The notes below the pieces were generated by a model. The model saw only the letters and a list, made by a program, of their open reading frames with translations. It was not told where the DNA came from and did not search any database. This document shows, piece by piece, positions 33,596-46,768 of a DNA stretch of 64,000 nt. The translations under genes and the position numbers were made by a program. Where the stretch lies: positions 196,530,816 to 196,594,815 of the forward strand of contig CP136066.1 in assembly GCA_032622095.1 (NCBI GenBank), read 5' to 3'. The first letter of the stretch is position 1, and each line of letters opens with the position of its first letter. This DNA is from Siphonodentalium dalli. Its lineage: Eukaryota; Mollusca; Scaphopoda; Gadilida; Siphonodentaliidae.

Positions 33596-35680
33596 TTAGT
33601 CCTTGAGGTCATGTATGAACCTTCGTGGTGCTAGATGAAAGTCAATTTGTTCAATGAAATGTGTTAATGTGGGCGATTTAACTGCATGAGCGGGTAGGCT
33701 ATTCCATTCTGAGCAAACTCTCTGTGAGAATGTGAACTTCCGCACATCTTTAGATTTATGCTCCACTTGTAGTTTGAGTTCGTGTCCACGTGTTCCAGCA
33801 TAGGTGTTGTATTTAAAGAACTGTGTCGGGTCTATGTTGTACATTTCCGTTAACACTTTATAAGTTTCGATCATGTCTGCATGCTCTAAGTAGCCTGTAT
33901 TTAATCGAAGGCAAGTTCAGTATTAGCAGTCTCATGTTGTAACTACAATGTATACTTCCTCAGACTCGGTACCATTCTTGTTGCTCTCCTCTGTAACTTA
34001 TGTAACAATCCCATAAAGTATGGCTTCCATGCGACATCACAATATTCCAGAATAGGTCGAACCATGGTTGTATAGAGTTTTTTGAAGACAGATGAATATA
34101 TATCGCAGAAGGTACGATTTATTACTCCCAACCTTTGGTTTGCTTTTGCGACGATTGCATCAACGTGAAGATTAAATTTCAGCTTGTCGTCGAACATTAC
34201 TCCCAGATCTCGTTCACATTCAGATTGCATAACAGGTGGCCTGTTTGAATTATCTGTCATCACATAAGGAATTTTTGGGTTGTTGTGTCCAAAATGTAGA
34301 ATATGGATTTTTGAGGAATTAAAATGTACTAGTAGCTGCCAATCTTTAGACCATTTGCACACATTATCTATGCATTTCTGCATATCACCTTTGAATGGAT
34401 TTACAATCAACTTTGTATCATCAGCGAAGATTTTACACAAACATTCTACAAATTCTGGCAGATCGTTGATGAAAATAAGGAATAACGCGGGTCCCAGAAT
34501 AGTTCCCTGTGGGACGCCACTCGTCACATTTTGCCACAAAGAGAAAGTAGAATTTATCCTTACGCACTGCTTCCTTTCATCCAGGAAAGACTTTACCCAC
34601 GACAGAATCGTATCCTGAATCCCGTATGATGACAGCTTTTGAATTAGCCGTTGATGTGGCACTGAGTCGAATGCTTTCTTGAAATCTAAGTAGATTACAT
34701 CTACCGGATTACTTTTATCTAACTCCGAAGAGATATGTTCAACGCATTCTAACAGCTGTGTTTTACAGGACCGCGTTTTCCTGAAACCGTGTTGACATGG
34801 AGTAAACAGCTTATTGCATTCCATGTGGTTTATTATAGCGTCCTTGACGAATGTTTCCATTACTTTACATAGAATGCAAGTCAGGCTTACGGGTCTATAG
34901 TTCCCCGATTCCATGTGTGACCCCTTCTTGTATATGCATGTGAATGTGGCGTCTCTCCAAGTTTCCGGAAGTACTCCTTCTTCCATCGATCGATTAAATA
35001 GGATACAAAGTGGTGCACTCAATTCTGAGGCCAACTCCTTCAGAAAACGTGCTGGAATATTGTCCGGTCCCGAACTTTTTGTTACATTCAGGCCAGTCAG
35101 CTTGTATCTCACTGCTTCTGGTGTGACTCGTAAATCCGTTATGAATGTTCTGTTATTTTTTATAGTCGCCCTGGGTGTTTCTGTCAAGTTTTCCTTCGTA
35201 AAGACGCTCCCAAAATAGTTATTCATAATTTCCAACCTTTCATTGTCTTGACTCACCAACTTTCTGGATTTAGGACAACGCAGATCTGGCACATCTTGTC
35301 TCTGTTTACTTTTTGACTTCACGTAATTCCAGAAAAGTTTGGGACTTGTTCGGCACTCTGATGACAATTTGCATTCATATTTCTTTCTGGTATCCTTTAA
35401 CATCTTGTTTGAGTTTTCTCGCGCTTTCTTGTATGTCTCATAGTTTTCGTTTGTTCTATTTTTTCTGTATCGTCGATAAGCCTTTCTTTTCTTTCTTACT
35501 TTCGAAATGGTGTCCTTATCCATCTAATGATGTTTTTGTTTTGTTTTCCCCTCTTTATATGAATAGACAGGTACATGATTCACTATGAATTCGTCCGCAA
35601 ATTTGTAGAATTCTCTCCAGGCATTCTGAATGTTAACCTCAATTAGTTCTGTTCCCCAGTGATAGTATTACCCAACTAAC
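33596..35680 (-). pseudogene. CR1/jockey-like non-LTR retrotransposon, 5'-truncated, broken reverse transcriptase
   Basis: The largest reading frame (33943-35523, 526 codons) is a reverse transcriptase of the CR1/L2/jockey group. It has an N-terminal basic linker, the GPDNIPARF and NYRPVSL fingers (about residues 152-214), catalytic YLDF (278-281), SGVPQG (335-340) and FADD (366-369), all key aspartates present. Upstream, about 50 more codons of the endonuclease-RT linker (NIQNAWREFYKFADEF) can be read back to about 35670, where similarity stops: no endonuclease domain remains. A TAG separates this linker from the next codon at 35523. Downstream, two frameshifts at about 33875-33945 split off the C-terminal tail (33596-33874, ending FIHDLKD). 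It is therefore a dead copy. It lies antisense in PTK7 intron 5. Confidence 0.88.
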
Positions 35681-35755
35681 GAAAGTCAATTCCTATTGCG
35701 CTTTTTCATGCTAGTGTACAGAGGCGCGTAAAGCGCTTTAATAATGTATGTCAAC

Positions 35756-35830
35756 TGGGCTATGATAGATGAAATAAGCTATATACTAGTAGCTCATTTT
35801 GGATGTGTGTGCCCCTGATTATGGCTGTTT
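35756..35830. repeat. Inverted partner of 31790-31930
   Basis: GGGCTATGATAGATGAAATA and GCTCATTTTGGATGTGTGTG. The pair brackets about 3.8 kb including the LINE. Confidence 0.6.
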
Positions 35831-36189
35831 TTTATTTTGAACTGGAAGGTCCTCACCGATTCAAATTCGATTTGAGAATTTCACTTCTAAATGTCGATTT
35901 GAGAATTTAGAATGACTGTGATTTGAATCTGCGTTGAATCTTCATACAGGTTTATTATGTTTCTGTATAGACATTATATTTATGAAAAAATGTTTTTGTT
36001 TGTTTATTGTTTTTGTTTTTTAAAATAAAATTAGCCCAAAATTATGACAGTCGGCGGTGTCGGACATGGGTCGGTCGGGTTAGCAGAAACACAGGTATTT
36101 TTTTTCAGGCTTAACAATGATTCACATATCTCAAATACATGCAGAAAACACGGGGCATATGTCGCCTGTTTCTTATAAATAACTCACTC

Positions 36190-37660
36190 ATCTACATGAC
36201 TAAATCCTTTGGCACGGGCTACAGGTCGTATTAGTACATTTAGTCGGATCATCATGAAATTTGTCATGGCTGTTGACATTGGATAGGAAACGAGTCATTT
36301 TAGGGTCATTCGGCCTTAAAACGTGTCCACTGTCAGCCATCTTGGATTTTACTCTTTGCATGACTAAATCCTTTGGCACACCCTACAGTCCACTTCCCTC
36401 ATCCGATCATCTCCAGACTTCATATTAATCTTGATATTGATCTTACTAGATGGAAGCTATCAAATGTTTTTGAATTTTATTGGAAAACATAGCCGCCAGC
36501 AACCATCTTGGATTTTACTTTTATATATACATGTATATCTCTTGAATTCTCTTCATGTTGATAATCTAGTATTACTTAGACATTTCAACTTTCTGCATTC
36601 CTAATCGCTCCATTGAGTGTAATACATTAAATTATTCCCTTTCCAAGTTGAGCTACAGTGTCATTGACACTTTCATCTTTGGCATAGGTCTGAACAAGCA
36701 TGTTTTAATTTTCGACAGAAATTGTAGGTGTAATCTATTGTCTGTACTTTAGCTTCTTTGTAAAATTTGTCATTGAGTTATGCCCCTTGGATTGCACAGG
36801 TGTTCTTGTACCGATTGGCTTGATATTTTGGGTGTCATATTCTAAAGATGTGCCTCAGGACATGGTCAAAATGTGGGCGCAATCGTACATGGGGTGAGAA
36901 ATTTTTAAACATGGAAAATCGTGACAGATAATCACACAGATACAAACACTTGGCTTTTATATAGATAGATATATTAAAGTTGGAATTGGTGTCACAACGT
37001 TCACAAAGGACACAACATGTATTGTTTGTCGATTTATCGGCCAGGAGACCAAATTTTGACAATGCTTATATTTTTCCGATACCACATATATCGGCCCGAT
37101 CAGATACAGATAATCGGTACATCACTATCTCCAGGGTGACCTCTAGATGGGAGCCATAAAAAAAAACATGTCCGCTAGCAGTCATCTTGGATTTAACATT
37201 TATCCATCAGAACACCATGCAGCTGACTTTTAGAGAAATGTTTTGAAAATTTACAGACATATTCAGGATCACTCCTAGTTGGGAGCTATCATATTTGAAT
37301 CAAAAACATTGTTGCTAACAGTCATCTTTGCTTCACTAAACACTCCCTACATCCAATTTTTTATCAAATTGACCCCAAACTTCAAATGGTTCTTCCGATT
37401 GAACTGGAAAATTACCTAAATATTTAAACTTTCCGCATTCATTATCACTCTTTTGACTTATGTATGACAGTATCGTCTCTCCAAGTTGAGCATGTCATTG
37501 AAACTTTCATTACCTTAGCTACGGACCTTTTTAAACTTTCCTGGTTTCCTGTTGATATTAAACTACAGTCACATATAGGCTTGGTTGATTACCACCAAAC
37601 TTGATATGTTGTTGAATTGGCTCAAAAATTATAGAAGCTTGAATCCAGGATTTGTGCAAT
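36190..37660. repeat. Diverged direct repeats with CATCTTGGATTT words
   Basis: The words GCCATCTTGGATTTTACT, CTAGATGGGAGC(C/T)AT and GTTTTTATCAAATT-type flanks recur irregularly (36345, 36507, 37150-37190, 37270-37330). A related piece occurs at about 39120. Old interspersed or tandem repeat; no frame. Confidence 0.5.
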
Positions 37661-37677
37661 GATTCTCACCTGACTTA

Positions 37678-37787
37678 CAGTAATGCCCTAAATAATTGAC
37701 TCCTTAACCACAGCAGAATTATGGGTAATTGTTCAGGATTTAGTCGGAAATATGGCTTGTTGCCATTCACCGGAAAGCGCTCACTGA
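37678..37787. mobile_element. Palindrome A, left half only
   Basis: Left arm to the centre (GCGCTCACTGAG), then unrelated sequence. Confidence 0.8.
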
Positions 37788-37906
37788 GATACCAACAAAT
37801 TTAAAGCCATTCACAGTATTTATTTGGTATATAACCCGAACTAACCATTTTCCAATTTCCAACCACAATTTAAACTATCAATCTTCCTAGGACCATCACA
37901 TTACTA

Positions 37907-38054
37907 CGGTAATGCCCTCGATAATCGACTCCTTAATCACAGCAGAATTATGGGTAATTTTTCAGGATTTAGTCGGAAATATGGCTTGTTGCCATTCATC
38001 AGAAAGCTCTCAATTCTGCTGTGGTTAAGGAGTCGATTATTTAGGGCATTACTG
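37907..38054. mobile_element. Palindrome A copy, deleted right arm
   Basis: Same kind of deletion as the copy at 3679: left arm to AAAGCTCTC, then the outer right arm. Joins AATTCTGCTGTGG directly. Confidence 0.83.
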
Positions 38055-38172
38055 TAGTTTGAACTGGATTTATGTGTCGTCTTGCCTTCGGAGAGTTAAT
38101 GCCTTAATAACATGAACTGCATTAATTGAAATGCAGAACTTCATGCTTTATTTATTTATGCTGCTGCTTATC

Positions 38173-38611
38173 AAGTCTGAGTTTAGTGTGCCTGTCATTT
38201 GCAGAATGAGGTCCCCAGAGGGTGAATTTAGTGATTCTATCCTGCATAGCAGGCTAGCATCACCAAATTCACCTTCTGGGGACCTCATTCTGCTTAGGCC
38301 TCATCTGCTATGGGAGACATAGACTCAGATTGAAGTTCCCAAATGGTGAATATTGTGATGTACACCCATTGGGAACCTCGATTATGCCAATTTCGGGATA
38401 TAGAGAAACTAAACTAAAAAAGAAATAGAATCTATGTGTAGAAGTTTCTATAGAAATTTTATGATAAAGATGATGAAGATGAGGCCTAAGCAGAATGAGG
38501 TCCCAATAGGGTGAATTTAGTGATGCTAGCATGCTATGCGTTATAGCATCACTAAATTCACCTTCTGGGGACCTCATTCTGCAAATGACAGGCATACTAA
38601 ACTCAGGCTTG
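38173..38611. mobile_element. B element, long form, complete
   Basis: Flanked by CTGCTTAT and CTGCTTGT, an 8-bp duplication with one change. Best complete long copy. Confidence 0.87.
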
Positions 38612-38837
38612 CTGCTTGTGACACTGGTGGCTTGTCCCAGCTTGCAGGCATAATGCAGCCTGCCTGTTTATATAGATGGGTGCAGTCACACATGTGGACA
38701 TCATTATATGAGTAGCATGATATGATTCTATTGACTCTTGCACAAGAAATAAGCAAATTATACAGTGAATTATACGGAATTAAATTGTGGCATCTGTGTT
38801 TCTGCTAAGGGAACTATAGGTATGTTTATAGGAAGTC

Positions 38838-39080
38838 AGCCCAGTTAAGCCAGCCCGGTCAACCAAATCAGCCCAGCCAACCAAACCAGCCCAGTTAACC
38901 AAGTCAGCCCAGCTAACCAAGCCAGCCAGATCAACTAAACCACCCCGGCCAACCAAACCAGCCCAGTTAACCAACTCAGCCCAGTTAACCAAGTCAGCCC
39001 AGTTAATCAAGCCAGCCCAGTCAACCAAATCAGCCCGGTCAACCTAACCAGCCCAGTTAATCAAGCCAGCCGGGTTAACC
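38838..39080. repeat. ~17-18-bp minisatellite (AGCCCAGTTAACCAA)
   Basis: About thirteen units such as CAGCCCAGTTAACCAAGT with variants. The - strand frame of repeated Trp-Ala-x-Leu-Val is a repeat artefact. Confidence 0.9.
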
Positions 39081-39319
39081 CTTTCTATACTGAACACTCA
39101 TTGATCGTTACCAAACTTCATAAGGATCTTCGCAGTGACTTCTAGATGGGAGTCAACGATATTTTCCGAAATTTGTTAAAAAAAACAAAAAATTTATTTT
39201 GAGCCTTGGAGTGAATACTGGTGATACCCCAAAGATTATTTTGTGTTTTGCTGAGAATGCTCCACCATTGACCACCAATAAAACTCTCATTCTGTCATTT
39301 TGATATGGCCTAGCTGCTA

Positions 39320-39532
39320 CAGTAATGCCCTAAATAATCGACTCCTTAACGTCAGCAGAATTATGGCTAATTTTTCAGAATTTAGTCGGAAATATGGCTT
39401 GTTGCCATTCATCAGAAAGCTCTCACTGAGAGCTTTCCGATGAATGGCAACAAGCCATATTTCCGACTAAATCCTGAAAAATTACTCATAATTCTGCTGT
39501 CGTTTAGGAGTCGATTATTTAGGGCATTATTG
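39320..39532. mobile_element. Palindrome A copy, full length
   Basis: Complete with TA on both sides; one of the best-preserved palindromes. Confidence 0.87.
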
Positions 39533-39790
39533 TACAACCAAACTAAACCATTGTTTCACCATAAGGGTAAATAATTACTTATTATGGGCAGAATGCTATC
39601 TGACAGATAGGGCAATTGTTATCTGTGTTTTGAATTTGTTGTTCAACCGGTGTAAATTATCCATAGCATGAGTGCACATGATATGCAAGTCTCTGATAAG
39701 GATATATGAACTTAAACTTGGTAACACCTTATTATTGACTTCTTAATTCTTCAATCATGATAAAGAATTGAAAAATAGAAAGAAAACATA

Positions 39791-39962
39791 CAGTAATGCT
39801 CTAAATAATCGACTCCTTAACCACAGCAGAATTATAGGTAACTTTTCAGGATTTAGTGAGAGCTTTCCGATGAATGGCAACAAGCCATATTTCCGACTAA
39901 ATCCTGAAAAGTTACCCATAATTCTGCTGTGGTTAAGGAGTCGATTATTTAGAGCATTACTG
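39791..39962. mobile_element. Palindrome A copy, deleted left arm
   Basis: The left arm stops at GGATTTAGT and jumps to the centre; the right arm is complete. Ends read AATGCTCTAAATAATC. Confidence 0.85.
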
Positions 39963-40552
39963 TACTTCACAAGCTTCAGATCATTTTTGGGATCTTTCTC
40001 AAATGCAAATGACAGTTTATGTTGGCCCTCGAAATTTGCCAAAAGATGTAATAAGGAAAATTTAATGCTGTGGAATTATTAATTCCAAATGTTGCCATGG
40101 CATTTCCCACAGGATTGCTTATTGTCCTGGCCAAATTTGAGGTCTGGTTTTTCTCACATAATTAGCCTCTAAACCCTGCCTCATATTTTTAGTAAGACAC
40201 ACGTGTATTATCTTCACACTCAGTGACGTAAGAACTTTTGTGCTATGATATCCATCAATGTTATTATTATGCTAATGAGAATATAATTATGCTAATTAAT
40301 TTGTGTTGAGTTATTTAGTGTTGACTGTGAGATAAACATGGGTGATAAGAGTGGTTGAACAATTTGTCAACATGAAAAGACACATTTAAAACTGAAGGTT
40401 TATTTACTTCCTCTTGGGTTTTGATAAGGAAAGCGATAATAATTTTTCTTTTAACCCCAGCCGTTTCGAGATCGTTTTCCTTGCTAAAATGTGACATAAT
40501 ATATGATAAAAAGGTTCTCAAGTTCGTGGTAATTCTGTAAGAAATGTATTAA

Positions 40553-40909
40553 AGGCATATTATGGACTTGTTCGGGTGCGTGAAACTGATAAGTTAGTAT
40601 TCAGGCATTATGCAAACTGGAGTTAAATGCAGCATTCTACTGACAACGCCGATAATTTCAAAGAAATTCCATAAAAAACATCGTCTGAACTACGCACAAT
40701 TGTAAATATCTACATCTCAATTCGGGGCGCAACTATCGGCGATAAACAAATGCAAATGATTTCACCATCGAGGGTTATTGCATTTAATTAATATATAAGA
40801 ATGACGGTGTGTGTTGTAAATTTGGATTAAAATTCGTAAAAATAACTACTTTGAGCAATATTATTCTCCATTTCTATTTGATCACACTGCCTGAGTGTTT
40901 CGCATCACT
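40553..40909. mobile_element. D element, complete
   Basis: TTAA at 40549-40552 and 40910-40913. Ends AGGCATATTATGGACTTG and GTGTTTCGCATCACT. The terminal inverted repeat is short and poor, so this is likely a TTAA-targeting deletion derivative. Confidence 0.72.
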
Positions 40910-41368
40910 TTAAGCCTTAGTTGATTTTCACTATTTGGGACTTTTATTCCGAACATAACCAGTCCTTCAGTTAGCCACCGTGTCATCGGACATTGATCTT
41001 ATAAGCATGATCGTTTTAGGGATAACAATGGAGTAAATTGTTACACTATACCTGGGAACACTTGAAAATACCTGGCATTTTAACAGTAAGATATATATAT
41101 ATATACGATCAGATGATTTAGTTGCAACAATAATGGTTCAATGAAAGTCGTTGCTATAACAATAGGTTAATCAAGTAAAGGTTTAATCAAGTGGATAATA
41201 TTTTTCATATGCAAAAAAATATTTTGGCTCATTTATCAACTTGTATCAAATTATGGTACATTTCACCATTAAAAGTATTTAAAATTAAAAAAATTATATA
41301 CTTGGGACGATAATATAACAAACATTTTTTCACCATATTAGAACCAATAATCTTTATTACAATGTTAA

Positions 41369-41825
41369 CCCTTTACCCAACAGAACGGCCCTGTGCCAAT
41401 GCATTCTCTTATATATGCGAGTCGACCATAGGTCGCCTCGCATATATAAGAGAATGCATTGGCTTGACACCTATTAAAAATGATAAAATTGTCAAAGAAT
41501 GTAGAAATATATTATAAAAATTGTTAAAAAATGTAAGAAAAAATTATAAAATTGTTAAAGAATGTAAGCAAAAATGGTAAAAAGTGTTAAAAAAATAATT
41601 TGTTTAGGCCAATGCATTCTCTTATATATGCGAGGCGACCTATGGTCGACTCGCATATATAAGAGAATGCATTGGCACAGGGCATAACTGTAACCATCAC
41701 AATGTGGTCGATGAGCCGGTTCCAATGATATCCATATTTGTATGGTGTTATTGAGACAGACCGAAGATATTTTAGGCTGTTGAAGTTTTATTTGGGCGTT
41801 TTTGGCCGGGTTGTTGGGTAAAGGG
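41369..41825. mobile_element. C2 element, complete, reverse orientation
   Basis: TTAA at 41365-41368 and 41826-41829. Same arms as 13730 and 17603 but inverted. Spacer again rich in AATTGTTAAAGAATGTAAG-type repeats. Confidence 0.88.
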
Positions 41826-43356
41826 TTAAAAGTAATCTCACATCCATATAAACTCAATTGATGTAGACTTCAGGTCATTTATAGAAGAGTTTCTTACAGC
41901 ACCGCAGATGAGGACTGGGCACACTGGGGATATGGGATACCCGCTTACATGTTCATCAAGATTGGATGAATACAGACACATCACTTCATATTATGTCTTA
42001 TCACTTCAATTCAGGTGCGTTAAACCTGTCTCTAATTAGTGCCAACACAACGTGTATTGTCTCACTAATAAACAGAACCTTTATCATGAAACTTTGGCAT
42101 TAAGCAGTTAATAGGTGTTTATAGCTAGATGAGGTCACCTTGGTTATCTTCTAATTCACTCCATTGTTTCTGAGTCATCTTAACTCCCACATGGTAATAT
42201 GATGGTATCCCCATTCCACCAAACTCTCCGTCAGTTTTCGTTGGCACTGTTTTCGCGTCGCACACATTATATACTGCATACCCACCCGACCAATTATAAG
42301 CCATTTACATGCTCGTTTACCTGTTCATTTACCTGTGATTTACCTGTATTATTCTTCAGGTGTTAGAGAGGGACATTGGCTGTGTTGAAGGAATTACGAC
42401 TAGGAACTAAAACAGTTCATAATCTCTGGATCAGAGAGATATAAGCAATCAAGTCAAAAGTGAGTTTTTTTTTTTAGATCCTCTGAATCATTTCTTGTTA
42501 TTGTCAGATTTATTGTGATGAGTGTTCTAATTGTGGTAAAATTAGTCAGTTTTTTCAGGGATAAGGTACATGTAACTGTCATATGTTTGGGCGGATCTCT
42601 ACCTGCAGAAATTGGAAAGACATGGAGGGACTTTTCGCTAAAAAAAAAATATATTATATTAAAACTATTTTTTTTGTTTGTTTTTTTTGTTGGTTTCAGT
42701 CTTCAGTTATATGATCAGAGCACAGACTATCATATGAAATGTTGGCAGATCTTGTGGAATGGGGGGTATAATTACTAATACAACTATATTTATTAGATTT
42801 TGGCCACCACAAATATTTTAGAAATATGCAGCCTCAAAATTTGGAAAAACGACCCACATCAAATTAAATGCAGAGGCATGATAGATTCCACATGTTGCCG
42901 GTGTATTTCCCAATGCATTGCTTATTGCTGTGGGCAATATCAGGGACTGAATATGTCATTATTATTTGCATATTTGCTTACAATTTTTAACAGACTGCAA
43001 ACATACCAGTATTAAAGAAATTTGACTCAAGAGAATGACCAATATCTGAACTGCCCATGTGTTTAAGGTTTTTTTAATTTTATTTTAAAAGTTTAATATT
43101 GAGAAAGTTACTGACAAAACCTCTATGGTTCCCATATATAGTGTAAATTATCTCACAGGTGTGCTAACACATAAATTTGTGCCTCACTGCCTCTGGTCAT
43201 TTGGAAGTTATAAACACATATACAAGCCAGAATTGATGGCTGATTTTATGGGTTTCCAAATGTAAAAGTTATAATGTGAAGCAGACCGGAAATTGTTAAA
43301 TTAATCCATAATTAATGTTGTCATAAACCAATATACTGATATCACTCCAATAGATA

Positions 43357-43464
43357 CAGTAATGCCCTAAATAATCAACTTCTGAACCACAGCAGAATTA
43401 TGGGTAACTTTTCAGGATTTAGTCGGAAATATGGCTTGTTGCCATTCATCGGAAAACTCTCACC
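43357..43464. mobile_element. Palindrome A, left half only
   Basis: Left arm to GGAAAACTCTCACCG, TA at 43355-43356. Confidence 0.8.
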
Positions 43465-44156
43465 GTGCGTCGTATTTGAGGTGTGGATTCACATTCAAAG
43501 AAACATTTTAAAAAAATTTGCTTTAGTTATTAGAATCGATTTATTGCAACAAAATAATACTAACCACTCAACTATGGTATCAAATTTCAAATACGTGTTA
43601 TTTATCAACATTTTGTTCAACAAAATATGGCTGTAATATCACTTAAGTATCACAAAATTTGTCATATTAACACTCGATTTTAGAGTTATCCATCTTCATC
43701 CGCAATTTTGTCTGAGATCGCCCGTTTGACCACGTTTTTCTGGGCCACAAATAATTGAACATCTCGAGAAATAACAAACTTCAAAAATCGATATTTAATC
43801 ACTCTGAGCTTTGATGGGTGGGTTCCTCGACCCAAATCAAAATATTTTTACCCCGGAAGCCAAAGAAGCAGTAATTTAGTAGCATTAATTCAGATACTGT
43901 ATCTTTAATTCGACCAAGCCACTGTTGTGTCAAACTTATGGTTTCACCACTCTCAGGTTACAGAATACAATAATTAATTTCCTCACCAGGGTGCTGAAAT
44001 ACCTGGCGGTCCAAATTCTCAATAGTGACTTAGTATCCAAGATGTCATAAACTGTCTATTGTTGGACATGTTGATGTGGACAAATATGATACCTAGATCT
44101 ACGAATTCATGCGCAATCCGCTAAACAATTATAAGGTCTGCATATGCATGCTGGTA

Positions 44157-44368
44157 TATGAGAGAGGTCACTTCTCCCTGGGACAAAAATATAGAGAAGT
44201 GGCACATCTTAGCCTCTTAGGGAGGAGATGTCGTCCTCTAGACTGGTCCCTATAAGATGTCGTCCTCTCGACTGGTCCCTATAAGATGTCGTCCTCTAGA
44301 CTGGTCCCTATAAGATGTCGTCCTCTCGACTGGTCCCTATAAGATGTCGTCCTCTAGACTGGCCCTAT
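44157..44368. repeat. Same repeat family with a 28-bp tandem expansion
   Basis: GAGGTCACTTCTCCCTGGG opens it. From 44228, AGATGTCGTCCTCTAGACTG plus GTCCCTATA is repeated five times, alternating CTAGAC and CTCGAC. Confidence 0.85.
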
Positions 44369-44385
44369 AAGGCATGATTTTTTAA

Positions 44386-44583
44386 CCCTTCCATGACCAG
44401 AGCTTCCTGAAAATTTGCAAAAACCCTGTGTCAATGCAATCTCTTATATATGCAAGTCTCCCATAGGGAACCTCCCATATATCAGAATGCATTGGCCTAA
44501 CAATATTTACCTTGTCCTTGTAAGCATGTGCACTGGCACAGGATCTTTAATTCTGCACCAGCGCAGCTCCCATCATCAAAGGG
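44386..44583. mobile_element. C3 element, diverged
   Basis: TTAA at 44382-44385, right border mutated to TTAC. The second hairpin is largely deleted. Confidence 0.78.
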
Positions 44584-44849
44584 TTACATTAGGGTTCGAA
44601 TGGAAACCCCCAACCATAAATAATTTAGGCCTGACTGTTCAAAGTCTGGATATTTATCTGATTCAAATAATATTACACCCCCACACATCCCCTTCTCCGA
44701 ATTGATAACGTTGATAAAAGTATACAGTTCCGGGATCAACTCACCAGATGTACCTAAACTGATGTACCTACTCCCCTCAGAACTTAGTCAGTGTAAACAT
44801 ACACTTAAGAGTCATAGTGACATAATGAATCTATCGTAGTCTCCTCGGC

Positions 44850-46156
44850 TTGCTTGAGCTTAGTGTGCCTGTCATTTGCAAAATGAGGTCCCAGAGGGTG
44901 AATTTAGTGACGTTATCCCGCATAGAGGGCTAGAATCACCAAATTCACCCTCTGGGTACCTCATTCTGCATGGCCCCATCTGCTATGGGAGACATAGACT
45001 CAGTTTGAATAAACCAAATGGTGAATATTTTGATGTACACCCATTGGGAACATCGATTATGTAATATGTCGTCAGCCAATTTGGGGATATAGAGAAACTA
45101 AACTAAAAAGAAATAGAATCTATGTGAAGAAGATTCTATAGAACTTTGATAATGAAGAAACTTTCCAGAGAAGATGAGGTCTAAGCAGAATTAGGTCCCC
45201 AGATATGCGGGATAGCATCACTAAATTCAGCCTCTGGGGTAGGGCTAGGCGATATTTCAATATATTGACTATAGTTGGTTTGAAGAAAAAAAAAACGTGT
45301 GTAAAATAAAAATTCAATATATCGCAACCGCAATTTTATCACCTAAAAAGATGGTTTCAAGATACAATCTAATACTGAGTTGAATACTTTAGCGTGGTGG
45401 AAGATGAATGCAAAAAATGTCCCAAATTTAGCGAAGATTTCCTGCAAGTAGTTGTGAATTCCTGCAACAAGTTGCGCTTCCGAGTGCGTATTCAGCACTG
45501 CGGGACATATTGTTTCTCAGAAACGAACATGTCTCAATCCATCTTGAGTTGACGTGTTAGTGTTCCTTGCCAAGAATTTGGACAAATAAACTCACGAACT
45601 GAAATATTGTATTACTGTTCAATGATTAATGATGATTATCTTGTTCCAGTGTTCAAAAGTTAATTAAAAATGTTCCGTAATTCATTGTGTGTGATAAACT
45701 GCAGACCGCCCAGAATGAACCATCTTGGCCCAAGTCCCCTATCAACCTATGAGCACGTGCTATGACGTAACGGGAATGTGCATCGCGTGCTGATATGTAA
45801 ACAATGGATTAATCAGGATAACGTGAGCATGTAATACACTTAATGTTGTTGCGTATTCCAGAAGGCCAGAATTTTATAGAATGGGCACATGTCATTCTGA
45901 GAATAGTTTAAATCATTTACTGCCTGGCGATAGTGTATACAATTCTACATCCCTTATAACGAAAACCCAGAGTGTTATATCTCTCATTTAAAATTTTGTT
46001 TTACGTGGTATTTTTCAATAGTAAAATAATATTCAATAAAACCGTATATCGTAGTGTTATTTTGGAATTGTTTTTTTTTTTTTTTTAAACGTCAATACCG
46101 CCCAACCCTACTCTGGGGACCTCATTCTGCAAATGACAGGCACTAAACTCAGACTT
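44850..46156. mobile_element. B element, long form, interrupted by a hAT insertion
   Basis: The B sequence runs 44850-45239 and 46119-46156, with the insert 45240-46110 between. Flanks CTCCTCGG and CTCCTCAG support an 8-bp duplication. Confidence 0.83.
45240..46110. mobile_element. Non-autonomous hAT element inside a B element
   Basis: Ends TAGGGCTAGGCGATAT and CCGCCCAACCCTA are inverted. CTCTGGGG flanks both sides (45232-45239, 46111-46118), a perfect 8-bp duplication. The 8-bp size and the TAGGG(C/T)(T)(A/G)GGCG ends are typical of hAT transposons. The 871 bp carry no transposase. The interrupted host is the B copy at 44850-46156. Confidence 0.88.
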
Positions 46157-46534
46157 GCTCCTCAGCTTGACATTTCTCAGAAGACATAACTCTGCATGTG
46201 AGCTTTCCCCAAAACAAGGTATGAAATAGTGCGTCTGTCAGTGTGTAGACTCTGGTCCGATGATGACCCTCAAATCCATCACATGACGAATGTCGGAGCA
46301 AATGGAGAGCGATATATCAAATGACATATTCGAATGAAATGCAATTCTATCTCGAGAAATCTGAAATTTGTCAGTGCTATGTTATATGTCCTGGTCCAAA
46401 GACGTCCCTCCAATCCATCACATGATGAACATCTGAGCGAATAGAGTGATATATCCATGCATGACCATTTTAGCACTGACTAATATGGGTACTTTTGCGA
46501 TGATTATAGTGATGCTACTTTTTCGCTTCTGTTC

Positions 46535-46751
46535 GGTTTCTATATCCCCCAAATTCGCAGAATATAATCTGCATAACCCGAGGTGACTTCAATCTGATCC
46601 TAGGTCTCCTGTAGTAGTTGAGGCCTCAGCAGAATGAGGTTACCAGAGGGTGAGTTTTGTGATGCTAGACTGCTGTGCAGGATAGCATCACTAAATTAAC
46701 CCTCTGGTGACCTCATTCTGCAAATGATAGACACACTATTTCAAAGCTTGT
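46535..46751. mobile_element. B element, right half
   Basis: Begins in the middle (TATATCCCCCAAATTCGCAG) and ends ACACACTATTTCAAAGCTTG. Confidence 0.75.
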
Positions 46752-46768
46752 GTTTAATCACAAACATA

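Noticed and set aside
38780-39028. 82-residue - strand frame of repeated Trp-Ala-Gly-Leu-Val
   Set aside because: A direct translation of the 17-18-bp minisatellite; no start context or flanking coding signal.
44228-44368. Evenly spaced repeats resembling a CRISPR array
   Set aside because: The units are contiguous, without unique spacers, in an animal genome; ordinary tandem repeat.
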